Counted from the first letter of the stretch, positions 33,159-42,566 are shown. The stretch: 64,000 nucleotides of DNA from Paraburkholderia phenazinium (GCF_900141745.1 NZ_FSRM01000002.1:2852001-2916000); one strand, 5' to 3'. Made by a program: numbers and translations. The notes: generated from the letters alone by a model not told the origin.

Positions 33159-36100
33159 TGACGCTCTCCATGGGTGGGTGTGGCCTGATCGGTAACTGTT
33201 CTGGGAACGTTTTCGACTGCAGGCGCTCCAGCATGTCTTGCGCTCTCGCAGCGGTGCGCGTCATGCCGGCCTTGCGTGCGATAGCAAGCGCCTGGCGACA
33301 CGTTTCTTCCGCGGCCTCACCCGGTTCACGCGAGCCCGCGTTGAACAGATAAGTCGCCTTCTTAAGCAGCAGCTCGGCCTCGTAGTAGCGTTCGTTCATC
33401 GTTTCGCACAGTGCGAGGCATGCATCGATTTCACGCAGCGCCGATTGCCAGTCGCCGCGGGCCGCATCCATCTCCGGGATCAATGAGGCGTAGTAGGTCA
33501 GGCCGAGCAGGCATCCCGAGCGGCGCAATGCCTCGATGTGCCCCGCAACGGCGTCGCGGTCGCCTTCGGACCACGCGTGGATGGCGGCGGCATAGCGCTC
33601 GACCGCGTTCAGTCCGTAAGTGCGCGACAGCCTCAGGATGAGCGCCGACGTGTCACGCGCACCTTCGCGATCGCCGCTGCATTGCTGCATCCGCGCGCAA
33701 TACATCAGCGTAACGCCGATCGTCGGCAGATGGTCCACACAGGTCGCGGAATGTACGGCGGTGCGCCCCATCTCCAGCGCCGCGTCCGGACCCTCGTCCA
33801 TGTGCCACATGAGGCTCGCCAGCGAAGCCATTGTCCACGCCCGCGTATCGAGACCGAACAGGCGCCGGTGTCCTGCGTCGCGAGCCACGATGTGGCCCGA
33901 CAGTGCCGCATCGAACGCCGAGCGCGCCTCGGCATAGTGACCATCGATCCATAGACTCATGCCGTGCATCGCATCGGCGGCCACACGGATCGACGGATCG
34001 TTTTCGCTCACGGACAGTTCAATCAGCTGCGCGGCGATGCGCTGCACGGCCGCGCGGTCGCTGGCAACATGGTAATAAGTCGCAAGCGTCCACAATGCAC
34101 TCGCGGCAAGCTGTGGATCCTTGAGGCCGCCGACCTCATCCAGCAGACGCTCGGTATGCCCCTTCACTTGCGGATCGGCCCAGCCAAAGCGCGCCATCAT
34201 CGCGTGCACGAGCGAGAGATCGGCACGTGCCGCGTCGTGTGCACGCCCGGCGTAATCGCATTGGGTCAGCCATTCGCGCACCGTTTGTGCATACCGGATC
34301 GCATCGTCGTGCAAGGCGCGTTCGAGCGCACGCTGTGCGGCGCGAATGCCGTGCGGCACGGCTTCTTCGAAGGCCCGTGCATGCACGAAATGCTGCGCTA
34401 TGTTGACGTCCTGCATGCCATTGCCGCGTTCTGGCCGCTTGCCAAGCGCCCGTGCCACGCGAGCATGATTGTCGCGCCGCAGCGCCGCCGGCATCGATTC
34501 GTAGGCTGCATCGCGAATCAGCGCATGCCGGAACGCATACGAGATGCCGCCGAGCCGGTGCTGCGCATAGACGATGCGCGCCTCGAGCAGTCGTTTCAGG
34601 TCGTCGTTGAGGACGTCGGCCGCGTGCGGCGAAACGTCGGCGAGCAATTGCGCATCGACTTCGAGGCCGATCGTGGCCGCCAGTTGCGCGGTGTCGCGCG
34701 CGCCGTCGATACGATCGAACGCGAGTTCGAGCATGTCGCGCAAACTCGCCGGCAACGGCTGATGATCCGGTGCGCCGATATCGGCCTGCGCCACGCCAGC
34801 ATCCGGCATCGCACCGCTGATCACGAATTCGCGCGCAATTTCCTCGACGAACAGCGGAATGCCGGCCGTGCGCTGCGTGATCGAGTCGAGCGTGGCGGCA
34901 TCGAAATCGGCCTTGCCCAGCAGCGTCGCGATCAGCTCACGTGTGTCGTTGCGCGACAGGCGTCGCAGCATCAGACGTTCGGTGCTGGTACGCCACCGGT
35001 CGAGCACTTCGGGACGCGACGTCATTACGACAAGAACCGAGCGGCATACCGGCGAGAGACGCAGTGACTCAAGGAAGTCGAAGCTCATGCGATCGAGCCA
35101 CTGCACGTCTTCGATGACGAACAGCACGGGTCCGCCCTGTCCTGACGAAGCGATCAGTTGGCGCAGGACATCGAAAAGCGCTTGCTGCTGCCTCGCAGTC
35201 GACCAGCGCAGGTTGGCTGGCCCCGCTGCAATCCCAAGCCACGCAGAGAGCGTGGCGCGCGCTGCGGCGTGATCGCAGGCAAGCGGGGCGATCAGGCGAT
35301 CGAGTACGGCGAGCGCGCTAGCCGGGTCGCCTTCGAGATCGAGCTGCCAATGCGCCGCCACGAAGCGCAGGATCGGAAACAGTGCGTGATTCATGCGCTC
35401 CGGCAGGCATGCGCCGTAGGCAACCGTCTCGCCTGCGTTGCGTACCGTTTCGCACAGCTCATAGACGAGTCGCGATTTGCCGATGCCCGGATCTCCAACG
35501 ACCAGTCTCGCAAGACGCGGTGCGCCCTCGCCGGCTTGTGCCCCGGATGCAGCGGAGGCTACCACGCCGCGCCAGGCTTGCAGCAACGCTTCGCGCTCGC
35601 GCTCGCGGCCAATCAGCGGCGTCGCCGCGTTGCGGTCGAGCGAATCGAACGGCGCATGCTCGTGGCGTTCGCCAAGCAACGCATAGACGTTGCGCGACGG
35701 ATGGCCAGCACGCGCAAAATGCAAGCCGGTGCGCGCGTAGTCGGCATACCGGTCGAGCGACTCGCGTGCTTCTTCGCTAAGCAGAATCTGGCCCGGCGTG
35801 GCAAGCCGCAGCAGCTTCGCAGTTGTAGCCGCCGTAGCGCCCTCGCCCATGAGCGGCACACGGATGGCAATAGGGCCGACATGCAACGCCGCCGCTATCT
35901 CCACACGCCAGCCGTTCGGCGTTTGCGTGTCGTCGAGGTTCGCGCGGCCCGACTGCCGCGCCATCTCGAGCGCGGCACGCGCGGCGCGCCGTGCCGGCCG
36001 ATCGATCCCGACCTGAGCGCCGAAGTAAAACAGCAACGTATCGCCAAGCTTGCCGCATGCTTCGCCGCCATACCCGACTGCGATATCCGTACAGCGCGTC

Positions 36101-37254
36101 AGCCATTGTTGCTGGCTCGCCTCGAGCGCTTCCAGCGAGGCGGGATCGGCCGTCAGCGGCGCGCTGTCTTCAACGATGCCCACACTGCAGCACAGCGCCG
36201 TCACCTGCCGGGATGCGCTTGCGCCATCCGGCGCCTTCGTCGAAAGGGTGGCAACTTTCGCCTCGGCAGTTCGGGACTTGCGTGATCCGCGCGGGTAATT
36301 GAATTCGCCGACGAGCGCCTGGAAATGCAGTGCGCGGAACTGTTCCGCGAGCTCATCCGCGGAGCCGGCACGCAACTGCGGATTCTTGTTCAACGCCAGC
36401 CGCAATACCGTGCCGAGCGGGTGCGAGGCAATCGCCGGCGGCAACGCTACATCGACGGGACTGAGCTGCTGGTAGAGGATTTCGGCAATGCTCGCGCCCT
36501 GCATGACAGGCTGCCCCGTCAAACATTCGATGACGACGAGGCCCCACGCGTACAGATCGGTCTTGAGTGTCGGCGCTTCCTTGCGCAGTTGCTCGGGCGC
36601 GCAATACTGCGGCGAACCGAGGACCTCGGTCGCCTGCGTCAGCGTATACGCATCCGGTATCGTAGCGTCGGAAATGAGCGCGCCGATGCCGAAGTCGAGG
36701 ATCTTCGCATGCAGTACGTCACCGGTCGCCGTCACCATGACATTCTGCGGCTTCAGGTCGCGATGCACGATACCCTGCTTGTGGGCGGCCGCCAGGCCTT
36801 CGAGCACCTGCGTCATCAGGAGTCCTGTCGTGACCGCAGAAAGCGCGCCTTCATCCTCGATCATCTCGCGTAGCGTTTTGCCCGGCACGAATTCGAACAC
36901 GGCGAACAACTGGCCGTCAGGTGTCTCGCCCTTGTCGAGCAATGCCACCACGTGCGGATGTTCAAGCGTCTCGCACAGCCGCGTTTCCTGCCCGAAGCGG
37001 GCGCGTGAACGTTCGCGTTGCACGGCCGTGCGCGCGACGTCTTCGTGCATCAGCTTGATCGCAACCGTTTGCCCGGTATCGACCCGGGTTGCCCGATAGA
37101 CTGCGCCGCTACCGCCTTCGCCAAGACGCGCGCCGAGCCGGTAGCTATGCGCGCCATGCAGTTCGACCGCCGGTGCAGATGATGTCTGAGGTAGATGCGC
37201 AGCTTCAGCGGGCGCGCGCGAATCGGTAGATGATGTCACAGATGTGGAGGGCAT
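33151..37254 (-). CDS. TOMM-system kinase/cyclase fusion: Ser/Thr kinase, degenerate class III cyclase, AAA/STAND ATPase, TPR region
   Basis: A 1367-residue cytoplasmic signalling protein. Residues about 38-300 form a Hanks-type kinase with GEGGSGAV, VAIK, HRDLKPQN, DFG and APE all intact. Residues about 345-530 are a class III nucleotide cyclase domain in which the first metal aspartate is missing (VTALCCSV where VTVLFCDLVG is usual), so catalysis is doubtful. An ATPase with GDPGIGKSRLV and LFVIEDVQWLD follows, then about 600 residues of helical repeats. The same architecture is known as the TOMM system kinase/cyclase fusion. It starts seven bases after the FHA gene and overlaps the first precursor gene. 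Confidence 0.88.
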   Translation of the reverse strand: MPSTSVTSSTDSRAPAEAAHLPQTSSAPAVELHGAHSYRLGARLGEGGSGAVYRATRVDTGQTVAIKLMHEDVARTAVQRERSRARFGQETRLCETLEHPHVVALLDKGETPDGQLFAVFEFVPGKTLREMIEDEGALSAVTTGLLMTQVLEGLAAAHKQGIVHRDLKPQNVMVTATGDVLHAKILDFGIGALISDATIPDAYTLTQATEVLGSPQYCAPEQLRKEAPTLKTDLYAWGLVVIECLTGQPVMQGASIAEILYQQLSPVDVALPPAIASHPLGTVLRLALNKNPQLRAGSADELAEQFRALHFQALVGEFNYPRGSRKSRTAEAKVATLSTKAPDGASASRQVTALCCSVGIVEDSAPLTADPASLEALEASQQQWLTRCTDIAVGYGGEACGKLGDTLLFYFGAQVGIDRPARRAARAALEMARQSGRANLDDTQTPNGWRVEIAAALHVGPIAIRVPLMGEGATAATTAKLLRLATPGQILLSEEARESLDRYADYARTGLHFARAGHPSRNVYALLGERHEHAPFDSLDRNAATPLIGREREREALLQAWRGVVASAASGAQAGEGAPRLARLVVGDPGIGKSRLVYELCETVRNAGETVAYGACLPERMNHALFPILRFVAAHWQLDLEGDPASALAVLDRLIAPLACDHAAARATLSAWLGIAAGPANLRWSTARQQQALFDVLRQLIASSGQGGPVLFVIEDVQWLDRMSFDFLESLRLSPVCRSVLVVMTSRPEVLDRWRTSTERLMLRRLSRNDTRELIATLLGKADFDAATLDSITQRTAGIPLFVEEIAREFVISGAMPDAGVAQADIGAPDHQPLPASLRDMLELAFDRIDGARDTAQLAATIGLEVDAQLLADVSPHAADVLNDDLKRLLEARIVYAQHRLGGISYAFRHALIRDAAYESMPAALRRDNHARVARALGKRPERGNGMQDVNIAQHFVHARAFEEAVPHGIRAAQRALERALHDDAIRYAQTVREWLTQCDYAGRAHDAARADLSLVHAMMARFGWADPQVKGHTERLLDEVGGLKDPQLAASALWTLATYYHVASDRAAVQRIAAQLIELSVSENDPSIRVAADAMHGMSLWIDGHYAEARSAFDAALSGHIVARDAGHRRLFGLDTRAWTMASLASLMWHMDEGPDAALEMGRTAVHSATCVDHLPTIGVTLMYCARMQQCSGDREGARDTSALILRLSRTYGLNAVERYAAAIHAWSEGDRDAVAGHIEALRRSGCLLGLTYYASLIPEMDAARGDWQSALREIDACLALCETMNERYYEAELLLKKATYLFNAGSREPGEAAEETCRQALAIARKAGMTRTAARAQDMLERLQSKTFPEQLPIRPHPPMESVSE

Positions 37255-37261
37255 TGCGCAA

Positions 37262-38272
37262 TCAGTTCGACAGGGCGTGCCGCGTCAGGTCCGCAGTCAT
37301 GGTGCGCGTGGCGTCGCCATTGACGGGATCGCCCGGCACCCATAGACATTCCGGCTGCTCTCCTCGCATGACCCGGAATGCGATGTTGCCAAAACGCACA
37401 CTACCGCGCCGGCGCTCGATGAGCTCGACCTTCCCCTCACCTGGAAGTGCCGCAAACTGGGCACGGGCACGATGGATCTGCACGTTGACGTGGGCTACGT
37501 CGAGCCCAAGCATGCGCGACAGTTCGGGCATTTCAACCCAGCCTTGCGAGCCACTGTCGTAGCCCGCCTGCGCGTCGGCAAAACGGATCCGTGCGAGGGT
37601 CGTGAGACAGTAATGATGGGCGCGCTCGCCGAGGTCGACCGCCCCGCCGCGTGTATGCAATACAGCGCGCACGTGCTCCTCGTTCAGGCTGACCGCAAAC
37701 TCGATCCGTGCCGGCGGTGCCGCGAGCGCGGGCGGCGCGGCCAGCGTGAGCGTCTGGTCATTGCGCGCCATTTCCAGGCGCCAGCTCAGCTTGCCCGCCG
37801 TAATGATGTCGCCGTGATGAAGTACGCGCAGCGAGCCAGCGTCGTCGCACAGCCATTCGCCGGTCGTGGAGCGCATCACACTGATGGCGGGCGTGTTGTC
37901 GCCTGGCAGCACCTGGGCGAATTCGAGCAGAATGGGACGGGCGGGCGGACGAACGGGCCACAGCGTATCGACTGGGTCCGCGAGATCCGCGACCTCCCAG
38001 GTGCCGTCAACCGCTTTACCGAAGCGAATCAGATCGCCTTCGCGCAGAGGCGCATGCTCGCCATGGCGCAGCAATGTACCCGACAGCAACGTGCCGTTGC
38101 TGCTTTGATCAAGCAGGTTCCATTGCCCGCCGTTGAAGTGGACCATTGCATGCACGCGGGAAACGTAGGCGTCTTGAATGACGGTGTCGCAACGCTCGGC
38201 ATCTCGGCCGAACACGTGATTAACCTTCAACAGACATGATTCCCCGGACACGTTGTTCTTTAGCGTCGCCAT
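37262..38272 (-). CDS. FHA-domain protein with C-terminal winged-helix-like region, TOMM cluster
   Basis: About 336 residues. The first 100 form a forkhead-associated domain with FGRDAE, SRVHAMVHF and the SSNGTLLSG turn, so it recognises phosphothreonine. A second FHA-like beta region follows (residues about 115-175), and the last 150 residues look like a winged-helix DNA-binding domain (LSRMLGLDVAHVNVQIHRARAQF). It would read the phosphorylation state set by the adjacent kinase and pass it to DNA, possibly at this cluster. ATG 38272 is preceded by an in-frame GTG. First gene of the TOMM operon. Confidence 0.82.
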   Translation of the reverse strand: MATLKNNVSGESCLLKVNHVFGRDAERCDTVIQDAYVSRVHAMVHFNGGQWNLLDQSSNGTLLSGTLLRHGEHAPLREGDLIRFGKAVDGTWEVADLADPVDTLWPVRPPARPILLEFAQVLPGDNTPAISVMRSTTGEWLCDDAGSLRVLHHGDIITAGKLSWRLEMARNDQTLTLAAPPALAAPPARIEFAVSLNEEHVRAVLHTRGGAVDLGERAHHYCLTTLARIRFADAQAGYDSGSQGWVEMPELSRMLGLDVAHVNVQIHRARAQFAALPGEGKVELIERRRGSVRFGNIAFRVMRGEQPECLWVPGDPVNGDATRTMTADLTRHALSN

Positions 38273-38309
38273 CACATCGAACCGTGGTTTTCGCCTGATT
38301 GCGCGAAGC

Positions 38310-38335
38310 AGTGATCAAACCGGCGATTGATCACT
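38310..38335. promoter_or_regulatory. Perfect 9-base inverted repeat upstream of the TOMM operon
   Basis: AGTGATCAA (38310-38318) and its exact complement TTGATCACT (38327-38335) flank an eight-base spacer, 38 bases before the FHA start codon. It lies downstream of the candidate promoter, a position suited to repression, and is a candidate site for the FHA-wHTH protein or another regulator. Confidence 0.6.
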
Positions 38336-38360
38336 TGCCCTGAACAATGACTGGAAATGC

Positions 38361-38389
38361 ATTTTAATAATGCGTAGTGCCGTAGACAA
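38361..38389 (-). promoter_or_regulatory. Candidate sigma70 promoter of the TOMM operon
   Basis: On the minus strand TTGTCT (38384-38389) and TAAAAT (38361-38366) are separated by 17 bases in an AT-rich stretch. Transcription would start near 38352 and run through the inverted repeat into the FHA gene. Four and five of six positions match the consensus. Confidence 0.5.
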
Positions 38390-38857
38390 CTTAATCTTAC
38401 GGCCGCGTTTCCCCGTAATTTTCTGGTGAAAATCGCGAGTTTGTCATTCTAGAGACTTTTTGTGTCGCTCGTCCGGCAAAGGCTCCAGCCAAGCCTCTGC
38501 CGCTTCGCAATCCCGGAAGCGATGTTGCCCGAGTTTGATGCGTCACGCAAGCAATCGAAAATCGACCGCACGAAAAACAACCAATAGGCTTTCAATGTCT
38601 CGAGCGTATACGAGGCCGTTAGAAACACACGAATTGAAAGGAAAATTAAAGGGAAGAGTGAGGCCAGGCGGAGGTGCCTGTTATCACCTGTAATTGATGA
38701 GGCGAGCCAGACACCGCATCCTTCGAGCACTCGCAGCGACGGCAAGCGGCAGGGAAGGCGCGACGAATCCTTCCGGCTGGCCGAGCAGTCATCGCCGTTC
38801 CCTCGTTGCGAGCCCCCTCCTCTTTCCTCGCCCCAATCATTAATCCGCTGACTAACG
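38390..38857. other. Intergenic region between TOMM cluster and the GntR gene
   Basis: About 470 bases without a convincing gene. Reading frames that cross it lack ribosome sites and have arginine/serine-rich, non-protein-like translations. Composition is mixed, with AT-rich parts near 38400-38460 and 38630-38660. I see no repeat, RNA gene or terminator that stands out. Confidence 0.35.
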
Positions 38858-39586
38858 TCACGACGCGCTGTCGTTATCGTCACGAGCCGGCGAAGCGCCG
38901 TCCTGCCATGCGGCTTCGATCGCACGCAACGCACCCAGTACGATAGACCGGTTCAACGCCGCGGCAAGCGTGCCGTCGCGCTCCGCATAGGCCTCGCAAA
39001 GTCGCTGGTGATCCTCGCAGGAGCGTTGCAGCCGGCCCGGCAGCGAGGTACTCAGATGCCGTAGCCGGTTGGTGCGCATGCGCAGCGAATCCAGGACTTC
39101 CTTGAAGATCGCGTTGCCGCACACCCGCAGTTCCTCATCGCGAAACGCCACGTTGCCCCAGAAATAGCCGTCCACGTCATGCCGCGCCGCTGCGTCGGCG
39201 AGGCGTCGATGCGCGGCCCACAGCGCCTCGATATCCGCATTGCTCGCATGCTCGACGATCGCGAACGACACCTGCGCATACAGCACGGCGCGCAACTGAT
39301 ATAGCTCGCGCACGTCCTTCAGGCTGACCGCCGACACCCGCGGCCGGCGCCGCGGCGACCAGTCGACGAGGCCTTCGCGGCTCAGCACGAACAGCGCCTC
39401 GCGCACGGGCGTGCGACTCACCTTGAATCGCTTCGCGAGGTCGACCGAGTTCAGGTCGTCGCCGGGCTGCAGCCGCCCTTCGATGATGCCGCGCGCCACC
39501 CAGTCCACGATGCCGGCAACCGGCGAGCTGTCGTTCGTATCGTTCGGTTCTTCTACGTTCTTGTCGAGAAACTCGTCCATTGCCAT
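38858..39586 (-). CDS. GntR-family transcriptional regulator, FadR/FCD subfamily
   Basis: A 242-residue regulator. The N-terminal winged helix has the GntR pattern (LQPGDDLNSVDLAKRFKVSRTPVREALFVLSREGLV, quoted only as its ends LQPGDDLN and SRTPVREAL). The C-terminal helical FCD ligand domain follows, with the FRDEELR and LRHLSTSLPGR segments that position a metal-carboxylate ligand. It is divergent from the transporter-MmgE/PrpD genes, and two AGTGTCGACACT palindromes in between are the likely operators. A second ATG two codons in (39580) has the better ribosome-site spacing. The inducer is probably an organic acid. Confidence 0.87.
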   Translation of the reverse strand: MAMDEFLDKNVEEPNDTNDSSPVAGIVDWVARGIIEGRLQPGDDLNSVDLAKRFKVSRTPVREALFVLSREGLVDWSPRRRPRVSAVSLKDVRELYQLRAVLYAQVSFAIVEHASNADIEALWAAHRRLADAAARHDVDGYFWGNVAFRDEELRVCGNAIFKEVLDSLRMRTNRLRHLSTSLPGRLQRSCEDHQRLCEAYAERDGTLAAALNRSIVLGALRAIEAAWQDGASPARDDNDSAS

Positions 39587-39696
39587 TCCGTTGCTGTCGT
39601 TGGCTGGGAGCGAGGCAGCGTGACTGCGCCGATCCGGTCGCGCATTTTAGCAGGCACCCCTGGCGGGCCCGGAAACATCCAAGTGGACTCCATCAA

Positions 39697-39708
39697 AGTG
39701 TCGACACT
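39697..39708. promoter_or_regulatory. Operator-like palindrome AGTGTCGACACT, copy 1
   Basis: A perfect 12-base palindrome within AAAGTGTCGACACTAG, located between the divergent GntR and MFS genes. An identical copy lies 62 bases downstream, and a related site is found before the esterase gene, so it is most likely the binding site of the GntR regulator. Confidence 0.7.
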
Positions 39709-39758
39709 AGAACATAAAACTGTTGATTTCAACAAACAAGAGCGAATACACTGAGCAA

Positions 39759-39770
39759 AGTGTCGACACT
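39759..39770. promoter_or_regulatory. Operator-like palindrome AGTGTCGACACT, copy 2
   Basis: Identical to copy 1 including the flanking AA and AA/AG context, and 34 bases before the transporter start codon. Binding here would block transcription or translation initiation of the MFS gene. The centre-to-centre distance of 62 bases, close to six helical turns, would allow looping between bound dimers. Confidence 0.7.
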
Positions 39771-39803
39771 AAGCCGGCCAAGTTCAGAGACGAAGGAGAC
39801 GTG

Positions 39804-41222
39804 ATGTATATGGAGAAAGGGGTCGCAGACCCCGTGCACACGCAAGCTGGCGTATCGGCGCGGCTGGACCGCTTGCCGCCCACGCGATATTTCCTCGGCC
39901 TCGTCGCACGTATCGCGATGGGAGGCTGGTTCGAGTTCTACGAATTGTTTATGGCCGCTTATCTGGCGTTGGGCCTCATCCATAGCGGCATGTATCGGGC
40001 GACCACCGAGAGCCTCTTCGACGTGAACGGCTTCGCGAGTTTTCTCGGCTCGTTCTTCGGCGGGATGTTCATCGGCACGGTCGCGCTCGGCGGTTTCAGC
40101 GACCGCTTTGGGCGCCGCTCGGTGTTCACGTTTGCGATGTTCGCGTACTCGATCGCGACCCTCGTGGCGGCGTTCCAGAACGATCCGCTCGCGATGGATT
40201 TCTGGCGCTTCTGGGCCGGAGTAGGAATTGGCGTGCAACTGATTACTGTCGACACTTATATCTCGGAGCTGACGCCGTATCGAACCCGCGGCAAGTACAT
40301 GGCGTTCAGCATCCTCATAATCCTGACGTCCGTGCCGACCGTCGCCGTGCTGTCGTGGCTGGTGGTACCGCATCACGTGTTGGGCCTCGATGGCTGGCGC
40401 TGGGTGATGATCGTCGGCTCCGCGGGTGGCGTGCTGATCTGGTTCGTGCGGCGCGGGCTGCCGGAGTCGCCGCGCTGGCTGGAGAGCAAGGGACGCACCG
40501 CCGAGGCGGACGCAATCGTCACGGAGATGGAGCGCAACGTGGTCGCCCAGACGCGCCGGCCGCTGCCGGCACCCGCATTGCACGCGGCGGATCCGCAGGC
40601 GCAGCAGGAAGGCCGCGGGTCGTTCGGCGAAATGTGGAAGCGCCCGTACCTATCGCGCACAGTGATGCTGTCGGTTTTCAATTTCTGCCAGACCTTCGGC
40701 GTCTACGGCTTCGGCTCGTGGGTGCCGGTCCTGCTCTATACGAAGGGCATCACGCTCACGCATTCGCTGCTGTACACGATGGTCATCGCATGCGCGACGC
40801 CGCTCGGCGCCGTCGGCGCAATTGCGTGCGCGGAGCGCTTCCAGCGCAAGTGGCAGCTGGTCGGCTGCGCGCTGGTGGTGGCCGTCTTCGGCGTGCTGTT
40901 CGGGTTCGTGCGCGAGCCCGCGCTGATCCTCGTGTGCGGCAGCGCCGTCACGATCGCGAACAACTGGCTGATCGGCATTTTCCACACCTATCAGGCAGAG
41001 CTTTACCCCACACGTATACGCGCCCGCGCCGTCGGTTTCGTGTTCAGCTGGAGCCGCTTCAGTTCGATCTTCGTCGGCTTCTGGGTAGCCGCACTGCTGA
41101 AGCACTTCGGCGTGCCGGCCGTATTCGCATTGATTTCTTCGGCCATGTTTGTCATCGTCGTTATGGTCGGGGCCTTCGGGCCGCGTACCAACGGCATTCG
41201 TCTTGAGGAGTTGTCCCAATGA
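39804..41222 (+). CDS. MFS transporter, metabolite:proton symporter type
   Basis: A 472-residue inner-membrane protein with 12 predicted hydrophobic segments and the MFS signature in the first cytoplasmic loop (GGFSDRFGRRSVF) and its PESPRWLESKGR counterpart in the central loop. The GGWFEFYELFMAAYLALGL start is typical of transporters for aromatic or organic acids. The ATG at 39804 follows GAAGGAG; an open extension upstream covers the operator region and was rejected. The stop overlaps the next gene as ATGA. Control by the divergent GntR regulator is likely. Confidence 0.87.
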   Translation: MYMEKGVADPVHTQAGVSARLDRLPPTRYFLGLVARIAMGGWFEFYELFMAAYLALGLIHSGMYRATTESLFDVNGFASFLGSFFGGMFIGTVALGGFSDRFGRRSVFTFAMFAYSIATLVAAFQNDPLAMDFWRFWAGVGIGVQLITVDTYISELTPYRTRGKYMAFSILIILTSVPTVAVLSWLVVPHHVLGLDGWRWVMIVGSAGGVLIWFVRRGLPESPRWLESKGRTAEADAIVTEMERNVVAQTRRPLPAPALHAADPQAQQEGRGSFGEMWKRPYLSRTVMLSVFNFCQTFGVYGFGSWVPVLLYTKGITLTHSLLYTMVIACATPLGAVGAIACAERFQRKWQLVGCALVVAVFGVLFGFVREPALILVCGSAVTIANNWLIGIFHTYQAELYPTRIRARAVGFVFSWSRFSSIFVGFWVAALLKHFGVPAVFALISSAMFVIVVMVGAFGPRTNGIRLEELSQ

Positions 41223-42562
41223 AGCATATTGCCGCCGCCTTTGCGCACGGCCTGCACGCGCTTGCGCAGCGACCCCTGCCGCCCGCGGTTGCGGAGGAAG
41301 CGAAGCGCTCTTTTGTCAACGTGATCGGCACATCGATCGGCGCGTCGATGCACCCCGGCGTCGAAGCGATTCTCGCGGCCGCGCAGGAACTCGGCGCCGC
41401 GCCCGAAGCGCCGGTGCCGGGCCGCACCGAGCGCGTCGACCTCCACTTCAGTGCGCTGGCAACGGGTTTTGCCGGCCACCTCGACGACTTCGACGATACG
41501 CACCTCGCGACCGTGATTCACCCGGCCGCGTCGGTGCTTGCGGTGCTGACCGCGCTGGCGCCATCGACGCGCCCGAGCGGTGCACAGGCCCTCACCGCGT
41601 TCGCACTCGGCTGCGAAGCGCAGTTGCGCGTCGGCGTATCGATCTCGCCGGAGCACTATGATCGCGGCTGGCATATCACCGGTACTTGCGGTGTGATCGG
41701 CTGCGCCTTGACGGCCGGGCTGCTGCTTGGGCTCGACGCGGATGCTCTGGCGCGTGCGGTATCGATTGCCGCGTCGATGTTCGTCGGCCAACGCGAAGCG
41801 TTCGGCACGATGACCAAACCGTATCACCCGGGCAAGGCAGCAGCGAACGGGATCGCGGCGGCGCGGCTCGCGCTCTATGGCCAGCAGGCTGCCGACGACG
41901 TGTTCGAAGCAGAAGGCGGTTACTCGCACTCGATGTCGACACGCGTCGACTTCGAGCAGATGAACGGCCAGCTGGGCGAGCGCTGGGAGCTGCTGTTCAA
42001 CACCTACAAACCGTATCCGTGCGGAATCGTGGCGCATCCGGCGATCGACGCGGGGCTCGAACTCAGCAAGCAGATCGAAGACGCGACCACAATCGAGACG
42101 ATCGAGGTGCGCTGCCATCCGCTGGTGCCGGAACTGATGGGCAATCCGCAGCCGAAGGATGGCCTGCAGGCGCGCTTTAGCGCGATTCACGGCGTGGCCG
42201 CGGCACTGTGCGACCGGCGTGTCGGTCTCGCACAGTATGAGGATGCGCGTGTCGTGCAGCCCGATGTGGTCGCCCTGCGCGCGAAGACCAGGCTCGTGCC
42301 GGATACGAAGGTCAATCGCGACGAGGTATTTATCGAAGCGCGTCTGAGCGGCGGCCGAGTGGCCGCTCACCACGTCGAACACGCACGCGGCAGTCTCGCG
42401 AGGCCGCTGACGCAGGACGAACTGATGGACAAGGTGCGGCTGCTCATCGAGCCGGTGCTGGGCGCTGGCGTGACCGGGCACATCGCCGCCGCGGTTCAGG
42501 ATCTCGAGGCCGCTGCCAATCTCGACGCGCTGTTCGCGCTGTGCGTCCCGAACAAGGATTGA
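41219..42562 (+). CDS. MmgE/PrpD-family protein
   Basis: A 447-residue cytoplasmic protein of the MmgE/PrpD family, which includes 2-methylcitrate dehydratase and cis-aconitate decarboxylase. It shows GHLDDFDDTHLATVIHPAAS, the FGTMTKPYHPGKAAANG loop that carries active-site residues, and the YKPYPCGIVAHPAID motif of the lid domain. Related enzymes act on tricarboxylates or other hydroxy or unsaturated acids, so the substrate is open. The start overlaps the transporter stop by four bases, and a truncated relative follows after four bases. Confidence 0.88.
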   Translation: MKHIAAAFAHGLHALAQRPLPPAVAEEAKRSFVNVIGTSIGASMHPGVEAILAAAQELGAAPEAPVPGRTERVDLHFSALATGFAGHLDDFDDTHLATVIHPAASVLAVLTALAPSTRPSGAQALTAFALGCEAQLRVGVSISPEHYDRGWHITGTCGVIGCALTAGLLLGLDADALARAVSIAASMFVGQREAFGTMTKPYHPGKAAANGIAAARLALYGQQAADDVFEAEGGYSHSMSTRVDFEQMNGQLGERWELLFNTYKPYPCGIVAHPAIDAGLELSKQIEDATTIETIEVRCHPLVPELMGNPQPKDGLQARFSAIHGVAAALCDRRVGLAQYEDARVVQPDVVALRAKTRLVPDTKVNRDEVFIEARLSGGRVAAHHVEHARGSLARPLTQDELMDKVRLLIEPVLGAGVTGHIAAAVQDLEAAANLDALFALCVPNKD

Positions 42563-42566
42563 AATC

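Noticed and set aside
33151..37254. Active adenylate/guanylate cyclase
   Set aside because: The first metal-binding aspartate is missing, so only a cyclase-like fold is supported.
38449..38934. 161-codon minus-strand frame after the GntR gene
   Set aside because: No ribosome site and overlaps the GntR 3' end in another frame; composition is poor.
39723..39734. Palindrome GTTGATTTCAAC between the two GntR operators
   Set aside because: Perfect but short and single; it is not repeated elsewhere in the window, so no regulator can be linked to it.
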